From positions 62,001 to 126,000 of the forward strand of contig NZ_AP022577.1 in assembly GCF_010730955.1 (NCBI RefSeq): 64,000 nucleotides of DNA. Direction: 5' to 3'. The notes beneath the pieces were generated by a model that saw only the letters and a list, made by a program, of their open reading frames with translations, searched no databases and was not told the origin of the DNA. Position 1 is the first letter of the stretch. Each line of letters opens with the position of its first letter. The stretch comes from Mycolicibacterium aubagnense. GTDB taxonomy: Bacteria; Actinomycetota; Actinomycetes; Mycobacteriales; Mycobacteriaceae. Below are positions 1 to 7,151 of this stretch, piece after piece. Both the position numbers and the translations under genes were made by a program.

Positions 1-68
1 ATGACGGGGATCGAACCCGCGGCCTTCTCGTTGGCAACGAGACGCGCTACCAGCTGCGCCACATCCAC
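1..68 (-). tRNA. tRNA-Gly(GCC), 3' end outside window
   Basis: Minus-strand cloverleaf: the 5' acceptor strand GTGGATG begins at 68, the anticodon stem TCTCG/CGAGA encloses the loop TTGCCAA (anticodon GCC), and the T-arm carries GGTTCGATC. The last acceptor bases run off the left edge, but the visible CAT pairs with ATG of the 5' strand. It is the first visible member of a same-strand tRNA array. From 69 to 211 I see no further tRNA. Confidence 0.88.
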
Positions 69-211
69 GTCAGCCCACGACTTTCGACCAGCTGCAGCTG
101 ACTTGCCCAGCGCGGCCGACACCGCCGTATTGCCCCTGCATGGACCGAGGGGATCCGGGTCTGACGGTTCCGCGTTCCGCTCGCGCAGCGGATGGTTACC
201 GACAACCGTGG

Positions 212-284
212 AGCCTTCACCGGGGATCGAACCCGGGGCCTCGCCCATACCAAGGGCGCGCTCGTGCCACTGAGCTATGAAGGC
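212..284 (-). tRNA. tRNA-Thr(GGT)
   Basis: The full cloverleaf folds on the minus strand: acceptor GCCTTCA/TGAAGGC, D-stem GCTC/GAGC, anticodon stem CGCCC/GGGCG with loop TTGGTAT (anticodon GGT), and T-arm CCGGG-TTCGATC-CCCGG. CCA is not encoded. Confidence 0.93.
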
Positions 285-304
285 AGTGTGTTGCGAAAAG
301 CGAG

Positions 305-379
305 AGCCCCAAGCCGGATTCGAACCGGCGACACTCCGCTTACAGGGCGGACGCTCTGGCCAGACTGAGCTATCAGGGC
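305..379 (-). tRNA. tRNA-Thr(TGT), unusual C33
   Basis: Acceptor GCCCTGA pairs with TTGGGGC through G-T wobbles. The anticodon stem TCCGC/GCGGA encloses CCTGTAA, giving anticodon TGT, but position 33 is C instead of the near-universal U. The T-arm GCCGG-TTCGAAT-CCGGC is perfect. The C33 could lower its efficiency or mark decay. Confidence 0.82.
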
Positions 380-424
380 AGGTGCGTTCAGCACGGACCC
401 GCGGCGTTGTCCGCTGCGTTGTTG

Positions 425-1852
425 GGTCAAGTCCAGGGACGTGGTGTATGACGTCGTCGTGTGATTCTTCGAGGTAGTTGGGTCAGGCGGGCAGTGCCGC
501 GGGGGTAGCCTCCTGTTCGGTTGGGGTGTCGTTGACGGTGCGTGATTTGCTCAGAACGTCGAGGCCGAGGTAGCGCCGCGACTCGGCCCATTCGTCGTGT
601 TGTTCGGCCAGCACTGCTCCGACGAGACGGATCAGGGCCGCGCGGTCGGGGAAGATGCCCACGACGTCGGTGCGCCGGCGGATCTCCTTGTTGAGTCGTT
701 CCTGGGGATTGTTGCTCCAGATCTGGCGCCAGATCTGCTTGGGGAACGCGGTGAACGCCAGCAGATCCGGCCGCGCCGCTTCGAGGTGATCGGCGACATT
801 GGGCAGCTTGTCGGACAATGCGTCGATGATCCGATCATATTGAGCAGCAACGGATTCAGCGTCAGGTTGGTCGAACACCGAGTGCAGCAGGGTGCGCACC
901 CAGGGCCACGAACTCTTGGGAGTGACGGACATCAGGTTGGTCGTGTAGTGGGTTCTGCAGCGCTGCCACGCCGCTCCGGGCAGGGTGGCCCCGATGGCGG
1001 CGACCAGCCCGGCGTGGGCGTCGCTGGTGACCAGTTTGACCCCGGACAGGCCGCGGGCGGTCAACGACCGCCAGAACGTCAACCAGCCCGCCCCGTCCTC
1101 AGCGGTCGTGACATCGATTCCCAGGATCTCGCGGTAGCCCTCGGCGTTGACCCCGACGGCGATCAGGGCGTGCACGTTGACCACCCGGCCGGCTTCACGC
1201 ACCTTGAGCACCAGAGCGTCCGCAGCGACGAACGTATACGGGCCGGCATCGAGCGGCCGGGTCCGGAACGCCTCCACGGCGGCGTCGAGTTCCTTGGCCA
1301 TCACCGACACCTGCGACTTCGACAACGACGTGATGCCCAGGGTCTCGACCAGCTTGTCCATCCGCCGCGTCGAGACACCAAGCAGGTAACACGTCGCCAC
1401 CACCGTGGTCAGGGCCCGCTCGGCGCGTTTACGGCGCTCCAGCAGCCAGTCCGGGAAGTAGGATCCTTGCCGCAGCTTCGGGATCGCAAGATCCAAAGTC
1501 CCTGCACGGGTGTCGAATTGACGGTGTCGGTAGCCGTTGCGGGAATTGGTGCGCTCAGCCGAGCGTTCGCCGTAGCCGGCACCGCATAGGGCGTCGGCTT
1601 CGGCGCCCATCAGGGTGTGGATGAACGTGGCCAGCAGCTCGCGCAGCACGTCGGGATGGGCAGTGGTGAGTCGTTCGGCCAGCACAGTGGGCAGATCGAT
1701 ATTGTGGGCAGTGGTCATCGCGTCGATTCCTTTGCTCGAGTGACTTTGGACGGTCTCTCGAAGAATCACGCGATGACCTTCAATCACTCGGCTACGACAC
1801 GCCGGTACCGCTGATCAGGTCCGACTCGTACACCACCTTGATGGACGCAACC
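425..1852 (-). mobile_element. IS1081-like insertion sequence (IS256 family), copy 1
   Basis: A 1,428-bp element flanked by the perfect 8-bp direct repeat CGTTGTTG at 417-424 and 1853-1860, the expected target duplication for IS256-family transposition. The ends are related imperfect inverted repeats: one reads GGTCAAGTCCAGGGACGTGG and the other GGTTGCGTCCATCAAGGTGG. It carries one transposase gene on the minus strand and sits in the tRNA array between tRNA-Thr(TGT) and a hairpin. A second copy with the same length and the same predicted protein lies in the opposite orientation at 50492-51919. Confidence 0.93.
483..1718 (-). CDS. IS256-family (IS1081-like) transposase
   Basis: A 411-aa DDE transposase of the IS256/MULE type. 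Features seen: MGAEADALCGAGYGER near the N-terminus, KLRQGSYFP, the segment VAADALVLKVREAGR with the first catalytic Asp, LVTSDAHAGL with the second, and the C-terminal Glu region WSNNPQERLNKEIRRRTDVVG. From memory of the family it is closest to IS1081 of slow-growing mycobacteria. The ATG at 1718 is chosen because AAAGGA lies about nine bases upstream; the longer frame lacks a ribosome-binding site and begins inside the terminal repeat region. Confidence 0.92.
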   Translation of the reverse strand: MTTAHNIDLPTVLAERLTTAHPDVLRELLATFIHTLMGAEADALCGAGYGERSAERTNSRNGYRHRQFDTRAGTLDLAIPKLRQGSYFPDWLLERRKRAERALTTVVATCYLLGVSTRRMDKLVETLGITSLSKSQVSVMAKELDAAVEAFRTRPLDAGPYTFVAADALVLKVREAGRVVNVHALIAVGVNAEGYREILGIDVTTAEDGAGWLTFWRSLTARGLSGVKLVTSDAHAGLVAAIGATLPGAAWQRCRTHYTTNLMSVTPKSSWPWVRTLLHSVFDQPDAESVAAQYDRIIDALSDKLPNVADHLEAARPDLLAFTAFPKQIWRQIWSNNPQERLNKEIRRRTDVVGIFPDRAALIRLVGAVLAEQHDEWAESRRYLGLDVLSKSRTVNDTPTEQEATPAALPA

Positions 1853-1860
1853 CGTTGTTG

Positions 1861-1885
1861 GCACGGCTGCGATTGGCAGCCGTGC
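1861..1885. terminator. Strong hairpin beside the IS insertion point
   Basis: The inverted repeat GCACGGCTGC ... GCAGCCGTGC forms a 10-bp stem with a short loop. It follows tRNA-Gln(CTG) in the direction of tRNA transcription, so it may act as a terminator or a processing signal. The copy-1 insertion sequence landed directly beside it. Confidence 0.55.
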
Positions 1886-1893
1886 GACATTCA

Positions 1894-1968
1894 TGGCTGC
1901 CCCGCCTGGATTTGAACCAAGACGAACTGATCCAGAATCAGTCATGCTGCCAGCTACATCACGGGGCA
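1894..1968 (-). tRNA. tRNA-Gln(CTG) with encoded CCA
   Basis: Acceptor TGCCCCG/CGGGGCA with the U1-A72 pair typical of glutamine tRNAs, anticodon stem ACTGA/TCAGT with loop TTCTGGA (CTG), and 3' discriminator G plus encoded CCA. It is the only complete array member seen here that encodes CCA. Confidence 0.9.
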
Positions 1969-2001
1969 AGGTTCTTGGTGCGGTTATGGTCCGCCGACCT
2001 G

Positions 2002-2076
2002 CTGCCCCGGAAGGGATCGAACCTTCAACCTCCCGGTCCAAAGCCAGGCGCAACTACCGAATTGTGCTACGGGGCA
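2002..2076 (-). tRNA. tRNA-Gln(TTG)
   Basis: Acceptor TGCCCCG/CGGGGCA is identical to that of the neighbouring Gln tRNA. The anticodon stem CCTGG/CCGGG encloses CTTTGGA (anticodon TTG), and the T-arm is GAAGG-TTCGATC-CCTTC. The D-stem has one mismatch. Confidence 0.85.
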
Positions 2077-2085
2077 TCGAAACTG

Positions 2086-2169
2086 TGGCTCCCGCGGGAG
2101 TCGAACCCGCACGCCCATGAGGGCACCGGTGTTTGAGGCCGGCGCGGCTGCCAGTTACGCCAGAGAGCC
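2086..2169 (-). tRNA. tRNA-Leu(CAA)
   Basis: A class II tRNA of 84 nt with a long variable arm (TGCCCTCATGGGCG). Acceptor GGCTCTC/GGGAGCC, anticodon loop CTCAAAC (CAA) closed by a stem with one mismatch, T-arm GCGGG-TTCGACT-CCCGC. Confidence 0.87.
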
Positions 2170-2202
2170 AGTGTTGCAGCGTGTGCGAGCAATCTTGCAT
2201 GG

Positions 2203-2275
2203 AGCGGACGACGGGCATCGAACCCGCGACATCCACCTTGGAAGGGTGGCGCTCTGCCAGCTGAGCTACATCCGC
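2203..2275 (-). tRNA. tRNA-Gly(TCC)
   Basis: Acceptor GCGGATG/CGTCCGC, D-stem GCTC/GAGC, anticodon stem CCACC/GGTGG with loop CTTCCAA (TCC), T-arm CGGG-TTCGATG-CCCG. It is the second glycine tRNA in the visible array. Confidence 0.92.
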
Positions 2276-2454
2276 ATATGGGCGGTCGGCGGTACGTTTT
2301 CACGCCTATCGATGCCGCCCAGGCAGGCTCTGACACCGGAGGATCTCGCGAGTTGGATAGATGGCCGGATGGCGGTGGCTGCGGCACTGCGGCCGTGTAC
2401 CCGGCGTCACCGGTGATATGTGTGCGGGACTGACCATCCGCACGTCTCGCCTGG

Positions 2455-2527
2455 TGCGCCGCGAGGGGATCGAACCCCCGGCCCGCTGATTAAGAGTCAG
2501 CTGCTCTACCGACTGAGCTAGCGGCGC
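2455..2527 (-). tRNA. tRNA-Lys(CTT)
   Basis: Acceptor GCGCCGC/GCGGCGC, anticodon stem GCTGA/TCAGC with loop CTCTTAA (CTT), T-arm GGGGG-TTCGATC-CCCTC. It is the array member nearest the giant structured RNA, which begins three bases from its 5' end. Confidence 0.93.
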
Positions 2528-3290
2528 GTAACCGTCTCTGCTGCAGCAATATTCACTGATTCAGCAGAGACGGTTTCACATGCGCACGACGTCTTGGGGA
2601 CGTCGGTGCGCGTGAATTTCCGGGCGCATGGCGGCGCCCGATCGCTGTCCCGCGCGGGGGAGTGCGGCGAAGTGGCACGTCTGGCTGACCGGGTTCGTGG
2701 CCCCTTGGGGCCTCGGTCGCCGAGGCGGTTTGTTCGCCAATCCCACTGCGGGACAGCGCATCACACACTGTGAAGTTCTCAAGTTGCGGTGCGGACCTGA
2801 ACAGTTCAAGTGCCGCGGGCCGAAGCCGGTCCGCTTTGGGCGGGGTCCGTATCCGGCGGCGAGAAGAATGGTGCTACGGATTTGGCGGTTTGTAAAGCGG
2901 AATTATCCGAATTGCACTGTGGTGCAACATATTTGAAAACATGTTGAACTACAGGAACGTCAAGCGACGTCCCTGCCTGCGCAAACGAAGAGTTTGTGAT
3001 TCTTATGAGAGTTGTTTTCTGGCCCTAGCTTCCGGTCGGGGCGCTCGTCCATTACTTGGACGGAAAGGTCAAACCGGGATGACCGGAAGCATCGGGAGCC
3101 ACTGAAATACAGGTACTGGGCCTGGGTTGGCTGCAGTTTCTCGATGACCGATTCCAGCCACGACAAGGCCGCCGTGGGTGCAAAGCGCACCCCGGCGGTC
3201 ATCTCATTGCGGCGTATCGAGGCCATGGGTCGACGGTAGCACCGGCCGCCGACGAATCCGAGCGAAATTCTCGACACGCCGACGTAGGTG
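2528..3290 (-). ncRNA. Giant structured RNA, probably GOLLD-like
   Basis: No convincing gene is present, but nested perfect helices fill the stretch. Examples: 2530-2543 with 2562-2575 (14 bp); 2582-2593 with 2599-2611 (12 bp, one bulge); 2621-2627 with 2634-2640; the long-range 2643-2653 with 2748-2758 (11 bp) enclosing hairpins at 2699-2712 and 2710-2726; 2912-2917 with 2922-2927; 3030-3037 with 3081-3088 enclosing 3046-3051/3057-3062; 3169-3181 with 3187-3198 (12 bp, one bulge). Length and position beside a tRNA array on phage-like DNA match GOLLD RNA, a family known from phage and tRNA-rich contexts. The family name is inference. The minus strand is chosen only because the adjoining tRNAs are on it. 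Confidence 0.68.
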
Positions 3291-3291
3291 A

Positions 3292-3438
3292 TGCTGCGAC
3301 CGAATCAAGCTGCCAACCAACCAGTTCGGGCTGTGGCTCGAGGTCAATCTCTACTGGGGCGAGGAGTATCAGCTACTCGGCGTGCCCATGTTGCGAGGAC
3401 ATGACATCACTCCTCAGCGACAAACCCCGGGACCGTAG
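3292..3438 (+). pseudogene. Orphan coding fragment
   Basis: Between an in-frame TGA (3289-3291) and TAG (3436-3438) lies a frame with protein-like composition, containing LPTNQFGLWLEV, NLYWGEEYQLLGVP and MLRGHD. It has no upstream start codon and overlaps the end of the convergent receiver-domain gene by 25 bases. I take it as the tail of a decayed gene; the family is not recognised. Confidence 0.35.
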
Positions 3439-3692
3439 CGGCGGATCATGCCCTCTAACCATTCTCTGCCGACCGGGTTGGCGGTGTGCACAAACACCTT
3501 TGCCGGCCAATCGCCGCGCTCGCACAGAGCCAGCACCACCGGCCGGGTTGTGTCCTCACCACCGAGGTCGTGGTCGAGGCTGATGGCCTCGACTATGACG
3601 TCCCCGAGCAGATGTGCCAACGCTTCAGCTGACGTCCGCGCCCACACCCATCCGGCCGGCGCCGGCCGCTCGTCATCGACCCAAAGGAGCAT
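3414..3692 (-). CDS. Cyclic-phosphate processing receiver-domain protein
   Basis: About 92 aa from the ATG at 3692. It begins MLLWVDDERPAP (receiver-type acidic strand 1), has SLDHDLGGEDTTRP in the middle with the second acidic/His cluster, and VHTANPVGREWLEGMIRRYG near the C-terminus. These three motifs are those of the small stand-alone cREC family, which has been proposed to act on cyclic phosphate ends in RNA repair. The role is family knowledge; the link to RNA ends here is inference, supported by its position next to the tRNA array and structured RNA. A longer frame to 3764 adds 24 residues that do not resemble the family. Confidence 0.72.
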   Translation of the reverse strand: MLLWVDDERPAPAGWVWARTSAEALAHLLGDVIVEAISLDHDLGGEDTTRPVVLALCERGDWPAKVFVHTANPVGREWLEGMIRRYGPGVCR

Positions 3693-3795
3693 GCACCGAT
3701 TCTGTAGCTTCGCTGCTCGACGAGCATCATTATTTATGCCCGCTCGGTTTTGTTTAGCGGACAATCACCCGTCGCGGTCGGTGACAATAGATGCC

Positions 3796-4008
3796 ATGAC
3801 CATGGCATCAGAAATTCTTACCGGCCTGCGTGATCTTTGCCGGGAACGCAAAACCCTCAACGGATCCCCGTATCTCACCGACAGTGAGTTCGGGTTGATC
3901 GACGCGGCGCTCGAAGAGCTCGGTCCGCCCGGAATGGGTGGTGCGCGGGAATGGCACGACTCGCTCAAACGATGCCTGTTCGATCCAGTATCGGCAGAGC
4001 ATCTCTGA
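3796..4008 (+). CDS. Small hypothetical protein
   Basis: A 70-aa acidic to neutral protein starting MTMASEILTGLRDLCRERK, with the segment YLTDSEFGLIDAALEELGPPG and no membrane segment. It is divergent from the receiver-domain gene with about 100 bases between the starts. I do not recognise a family. The ATG at 3796 is preferred because the upstream frame is antisense to the neighbour. Confidence 0.55.
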   Translation: MTMASEILTGLRDLCRERKTLNGSPYLTDSEFGLIDAALEELGPPGMGGAREWHDSLKRCLFDPVSAEHL

Positions 4009-4093
4009 GGTCCGCGCCGCGGACGTGTCACGCATGCATTGTCAGTAACTCTGGCGGGCAACGGAAGTCCCCAGCCCAGCGAGAGGAAAAGCG

Positions 4094-4387
4094 GTGAAGA
4101 CTCCAGCGCGCGCGCAGGACACGGCCATGCGGCGGTCAACGACGAGATTTGGGTTGTTCAGGTTGCTCCTGGTGGGGTGCGCGCTGGTCACCGCGGTGAT
4201 CGCGACGGGTGCACCGTCCTCAGCCGACCCGGAGGGTGATCCGCCACCGCCGCCGCCGGCATCGGCGTGCCCCGCAGCCGGGCCAGCACCATCGGCGACC
4301 ACTGTCACCGTGACCGCAACGTACACCCCGCCGCCGATTCCCACCTTCAAGCCGACGCTGATGCCATACCCGGGAAGCTCAAACTAG
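4094..4387 (+). CDS. Secreted Pro/Thr-rich small protein
   Basis: 97 aa. After a basic start comes a hydrophobic stretch (LFRLLLVGCALVTAVIATGA, residues ~21-40) followed by SSADP, a plausible signal peptidase site. The mature part is short and low-complexity, with a run of prolines (DPPPPPPAS) and a TVTVTATYTPPP segment. This is the look of a small exported mycobacterial protein. No function is recognisable. Confidence 0.6.
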   Translation: MKTPARAQDTAMRRSTTRFGLFRLLLVGCALVTAVIATGAPSSADPEGDPPPPPPASACPAAGPAPSATTVTVTATYTPPPIPTFKPTLMPYPGSSN

Positions 4388-4448
4388 TCGATGACGCGAC
4401 GCACGGCGCAGCTCGCGCCTGACTGCAGGATGTGCCGTTACAGAACCG

Positions 4449-4793
4449 ATGATCACCGTCATGAGTGATGAAGTCTGGCCCATCCCAGATGAACTGAGCA
4501 CAGAGGGGGCCGCGGCGGCACAGGTCATTCGAGAATTTCTGAAAGAACACGGACTCGAAAACCACGGTGGCGGTGGCCATTTCTACACACCGCAGCAGTG
4601 GCTCGATCGGGGCGAGCAGCACGGCATCTCCTCGCTGCTGATCATCACCCATGACGGCGGTGACCACGCCTGCGCCTTCAACCTGGACTACGGCCAGTAC
4701 GAACTACATGATCAGCTCCAGGACCGGCTTCGGCGGGCGGGCGTGTTCGCCGAAGCATGCACCACGTGGTACAGCGCCATCCATCGCGTCTAG
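4449..4793 (+). CDS. Hypothetical protein, acidic, soluble
   Basis: 114 aa (or 110 from the internal ATG at 4461). Segments seen: EGAAAAQVIREFLKEHGL (amphipathic helix), HFYTPQQWLDRGEQHG, and SLLIITHDGGDHACAFNLDYG, which looks like a beta-strand core. Codon use looks coding throughout. No family recognised. From 4794 to 5040 I see no gene. Confidence 0.6.
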   Translation: MITVMSDEVWPIPDELSTEGAAAAQVIREFLKEHGLENHGGGGHFYTPQQWLDRGEQHGISSLLIITHDGGDHACAFNLDYGQYELHDQLQDRLRRAGVFAEACTTWYSAIHRV

Positions 4794-5040
4794 CGGCCTC
4801 GGGTGCCGCTGATCGGCCTCCCTCACGGTCGAACATCGATCGGCGCAGGGTCGATCGCGCCGGCAGGGATCCGGTTTGCAGCTGCGGTTTTCGCGCAATG
4901 TGCTGCGTGCAGAAACGATTCTTCGATCGTCGTCGCTGATTTCGGGCAGTATGCCCATCCGTAGACCGCGCCGTCCGATTCAGGTGCGAGTCCCCCACTT
5001 TCGCTGATCTTCGCTCAGGGATGGTGGTTGCGTAGCGCGG

Positions 5041-5250
5041 TCAGACGCGTTCCAGTTCTTCGGGAGCAAACTCGGTGTGGACGGTCCCGCTGGCCAGTAC
5101 AGCGGTGACTGAAACGCTGACCTGCTGCAAGTCGTTGAGCCCGACGCTACGAACAGTGGCGACATCACCCGGGTTGACTGGCACGACTCCGCTGCGATGA
5201 ACAAGGATTCGCACTTTGCTTCCAGTCGAGAAATCATCGGCGACGCTCAT
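5041..5250 (-). CDS. Small hypothetical protein
   Basis: 69 aa, starting MSVADDFSTGSKVRILVHRSG. It is rich in beta-type residues (VNPGDVATVRSVGLNDLQQVSVSVTAV) and may be a small SH3-like barrel such as those that regulate or coat other proteins. It ends EFAPEELERV. It is the last gene of a minus-strand run that starts with the XRE regulator upstream. Function unknown. Confidence 0.5.
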   Translation of the reverse strand: MSVADDFSTGSKVRILVHRSGVVPVNPGDVATVRSVGLNDLQQVSVSVTAVLASGTVHTEFAPEELERV

Positions 5251-5355
5251 TGCGGGCTCCTTCGATGCACCTGTAGAACATGGTCTCCGTACGGGTGCGG
5301 TTGCTTGCTACCGGAACGTGGCCGGGGGGCCTACGCTCCGTCAGCGCGACCGCAG

Positions 5356-5365
5356 GGACGTGACA
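5356..5365 (-). repeat. Motif B site (TGTCACGTCC)
   Basis: Exact 10-mer on the minus strand, starting directly after the stop codon of the XRE regulator gene. Confidence 0.6.
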
Positions 5366-5366
5366 G

Positions 5367-5846
5367 CTACTTCGCTGGGTCGGTGTTGTGTAGATGTTCG
5401 ACGGTTGCAGAGGAGATCCCGTATTTTTCGGCGAGTTTGGTGACCGTGTTTAGCTTGGTCCACTGCCGGCCGTGCTCAGCGGCGGCGGCGGCGGTTGCTT
5501 TGCGAATCGCGGATCGCTGGCTCGCGGTTAGGTGTCGAGCTTCTTCAGCCGGACCTTCCGCCGGTGGCGGAGTCAGCTCTTCCACATGCGCCAGCGCTTC
5601 TTCGTCGCCGAGGATGGCGAGGAGTAGGACATCCGCCGCCAGGTGATAGGCCTCGGCCAAAGCCACCAGCTCGGTCACTCGGCATGGCCGCTCACCGCGT
5701 TCAATGCGCGAAAGTACGCGCCAATCGAGACCGGCAGCGTCGGCGGCGTCACGTAGATCGAGGCAGCATTCGCCGCGGGCGACTTTCAGAGCGGCGCCCA
5801 CCGCGGTGTCTGGAAGGTCGAATGTGCGCTGCGCATGAATTGGCAT
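5367..5846 (-). CDS. XRE-family HTH repressor-like regulator
   Basis: 159 aa from the ATG at 5846 (MPIHAQRTFDLPDT). Residues ~15-70 form an XRE/Cro-type HTH: VGAALKVARGECCLDLRDAADAAGL, then LDWRVLSRIERGERPCRVTELVALAEAYHL. The segment SRIERGERPCRV is nearly identical to SRIERGERPCRVAEL of the second regulator at 8063-8377, so the two probably share DNA specificity. A C-terminal second helical part (TKLAEKYGISSATVEHLHN) looks like another small HTH. A motif A palindrome lies 30 bases upstream of the start, which suggests autoregulation. Confidence 0.8.
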   Translation of the reverse strand: MPIHAQRTFDLPDTAVGAALKVARGECCLDLRDAADAAGLDWRVLSRIERGERPCRVTELVALAEAYHLAADVLLLAILGDEEALAHVEELTPPPAEGPAEEARHLTASQRSAIRKATAAAAAEHGRQWTKLNTVTKLAEKYGISSATVEHLHNTDPAK

Positions 5847-5875
5847 GGAGCGGCTTTCCTCTCTATCGCTGCGAT

Positions 5876-5892
5876 TCTCCAAAGCAGAGAAT
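5876..5892. promoter_or_regulatory. Motif A operator 1
   Basis: TCTCCAAAGCAGAGAAT, a variant of the element-wide palindrome TCTCTAAAATAGAGAAT, 30 bases upstream of the XRE gene start at 5846. Confidence 0.65.
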
Positions 5893-5930
5893 ACCGATCG
5901 GCCCCCATGCCCGTCTATGGGGCGCGACCG

Positions 5931-5940
5931 GGACGTGACA
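5931..5940 (-). repeat. Motif B site (TGTCACGTCC)
   Basis: Exact 10-mer on the minus strand, in the promoter region of the XRE gene about 40 bases upstream of motif A operator 1. Confidence 0.6.
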
Positions 5941-6156
5941 TCTCCGCGAGCAGCGGTCACCACCTTTTGGCGTGCTCGTCGTGGTCAGAGGTTTTGGTCT
6001 GTCGTCGGTTACTTGCTTTTCGTGAGTGTTTCCGTCCGATCGCGGCTTGCGGTTGGCGCATACCTCCCCGAAACGAGGCCTGACTTTCCCGTCTGACCTG
6101 TGGAAACTGTCAACACTGCGGTCAGAATCCTTGCTGCGCTGAGGTTTAACGTAGCT

Positions 6157-6319
6157 GTCGTGGTAACCGGGGGTGCCTCTGTGTCCGGATACTTGCTAAA
6201 ACAGAGAACATCCAGATCAGGATATGTAACTAGTAGAACTAATTAAAAATGTAACGCATCTAGATACCCCTACAGGTATCGGGAGAGGGTTCTGCAGAGG
6301 CACCCCCGGTTGCCACGAC
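6157..6319. repeat. Near-perfect 25-bp inverted repeat around an AT-rich core
   Basis: The left arm 6157-6181 and right arm 6295-6319 are inverted copies differing at one base, enclosing 113 bp that is strikingly AT-rich for this DNA (TAACTAGTAGAACTAATT) and holds a motif A variant. A separate hairpin CTACCTG/CAGGTAG follows at ~6322-6341. No target duplication is evident. It could be a MITE, a plasmid-type origin or partition site, or a regulatory cruciform. The whole 5847-6537 gap has no gene that I can support. Confidence 0.7.
6193..6209. promoter_or_regulatory. Motif A operator 2 (weak)
   Basis: A match to the right half of the palindrome (CTAAAACAGAGAAC), inside the AT-rich core of the 6157-6319 inverted repeat. 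Confidence 0.4.
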
Positions 6320-6471
6320 GCCTACCTGTTGATGCAGGTAGATGCCAGCGGCGACGGATTTATTGACCGTTTCACCAGGTCAGACGGGCAACTTACCTCT
6401 CATCTCGGGAAGGTATGCGCCAGCGCAGCGAAGGGTGAGTCGACGATCCGCAGCGAGACTCGATTGCGTGG

Positions 6472-6488
6472 TCTCTAAAATAGAGAAT
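6472..6488. promoter_or_regulatory. Motif A operator 3
   Basis: Exact TCTCTAAAATAGAGAAT, 50 bases upstream of the gene starting at 6538. Confidence 0.75.
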
Positions 6489-6537
6489 TTGATCGAATGC
6501 ATGCCTCACTGCGTCGCGACGGAACGGAGACGGACCC

Positions 6538-6789
6538 ATGGCTGACAGCGACACCGAAAGGGATGCCACCGATGCCCACCGGCTCGCCGCGGTTGCAGCG
6601 GTGCTCGAAATCTTGCGGATGCAGCGCCAGCACTGCTCGCGGTGCGTCACCGCCGAAGGCATCGACGCCGTGCGGCGGGAAGCGATTGAGGAGATTCGGG
6701 CCATCACAGCCGAGGGGTGGGCTCCTGAACAGGTCCCAGGCATCGGTGCTGTTTCGTGGTTCGGGCGTGATCGAGTGGGGGAGTTGTGA
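6538..6789 (+). CDS. Small hypothetical protein with CxxC
   Basis: 83 aa, first gene of a three-gene run under a motif A operator. The N-terminal half is helical (AHRLAAVAAVLEILRMQRQ) followed by HCSRCVTAEGIDAV, a possible metal-binding knuckle. It ends FGRDRVGEL and overlaps the next gene by four bases (GTGA), so translation is probably coupled. Family not recognised. Confidence 0.6.
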   Translation: MADSDTERDATDAHRLAAVAAVLEILRMQRQHCSRCVTAEGIDAVRREAIEEIRAITAEGWAPEQVPGIGAVSWFGRDRVGEL

Positions 6790-7151
6790 GCTTCAAGCGG
6801 GGTGACGGTGTGGTCTTCGTGCGGACCGAGCGTGTGGTCGTGCTCGGTGAGCCGACTCGCGAGCGCGAAAGCGTTGTGGTCGGTGTGGTCACCTCGGTGA
6901 CGCGTGACGGGCGAATTAAGGCATACCGCAACGCAACCTGCGAACGCACCGTGGTGACGCTGCGGTCGACGTCGCTGGAACACCGCGCTATGGCCTACCG
7001 GCTCCCGGCCGGCAGCTGGGACATGTGCAAGGTGGCGGAATACTGCGCAGCCAGGCCGTGGGCCCACGCCCCTGAGCACGTTGGGGCTCCGTTCGACGGT
7101 CTCGAGCAGGCTAGGGCCGAGCTCGGGCAGTTTCGGCGCGTAGATGTCTGA
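6786..7151 (+). CDS. Hypothetical protein with SH3-like N-terminus
   Basis: 121 aa with a GTG start that overlaps the previous stop. The N-terminal 50 residues (SFKRGDGVVFV ... VVVGVVTSVTRDGRI) look like a small beta-barrel. The rest is mixed, with RLPAGSWDMCKVAEYCAARPW. It overlaps the next gene by eight bases. Function unknown. Confidence 0.6.
   Translation: MSFKRGDGVVFVRTERVVVLGEPTRERESVVVGVVTSVTRDGRIKAYRNATCERTVVTLRSTSLEHRAMAYRLPAGSWDMCKVAEYCAARPWAHAPEHVGAPFDGLEQARAELGQFRRVDV

Noticed and set aside
69..211. A further tRNA in the array gap
   Set aside because: No T-loop consensus or foldable acceptor; only scattered GC-rich complementarity.
597..1589. 330-codon open frame on the plus strand
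   Set aside because: It is exactly antisense to the IS transposase and its product has no domain-like features; the same shadow recurs at copy 2 (50755-51747).
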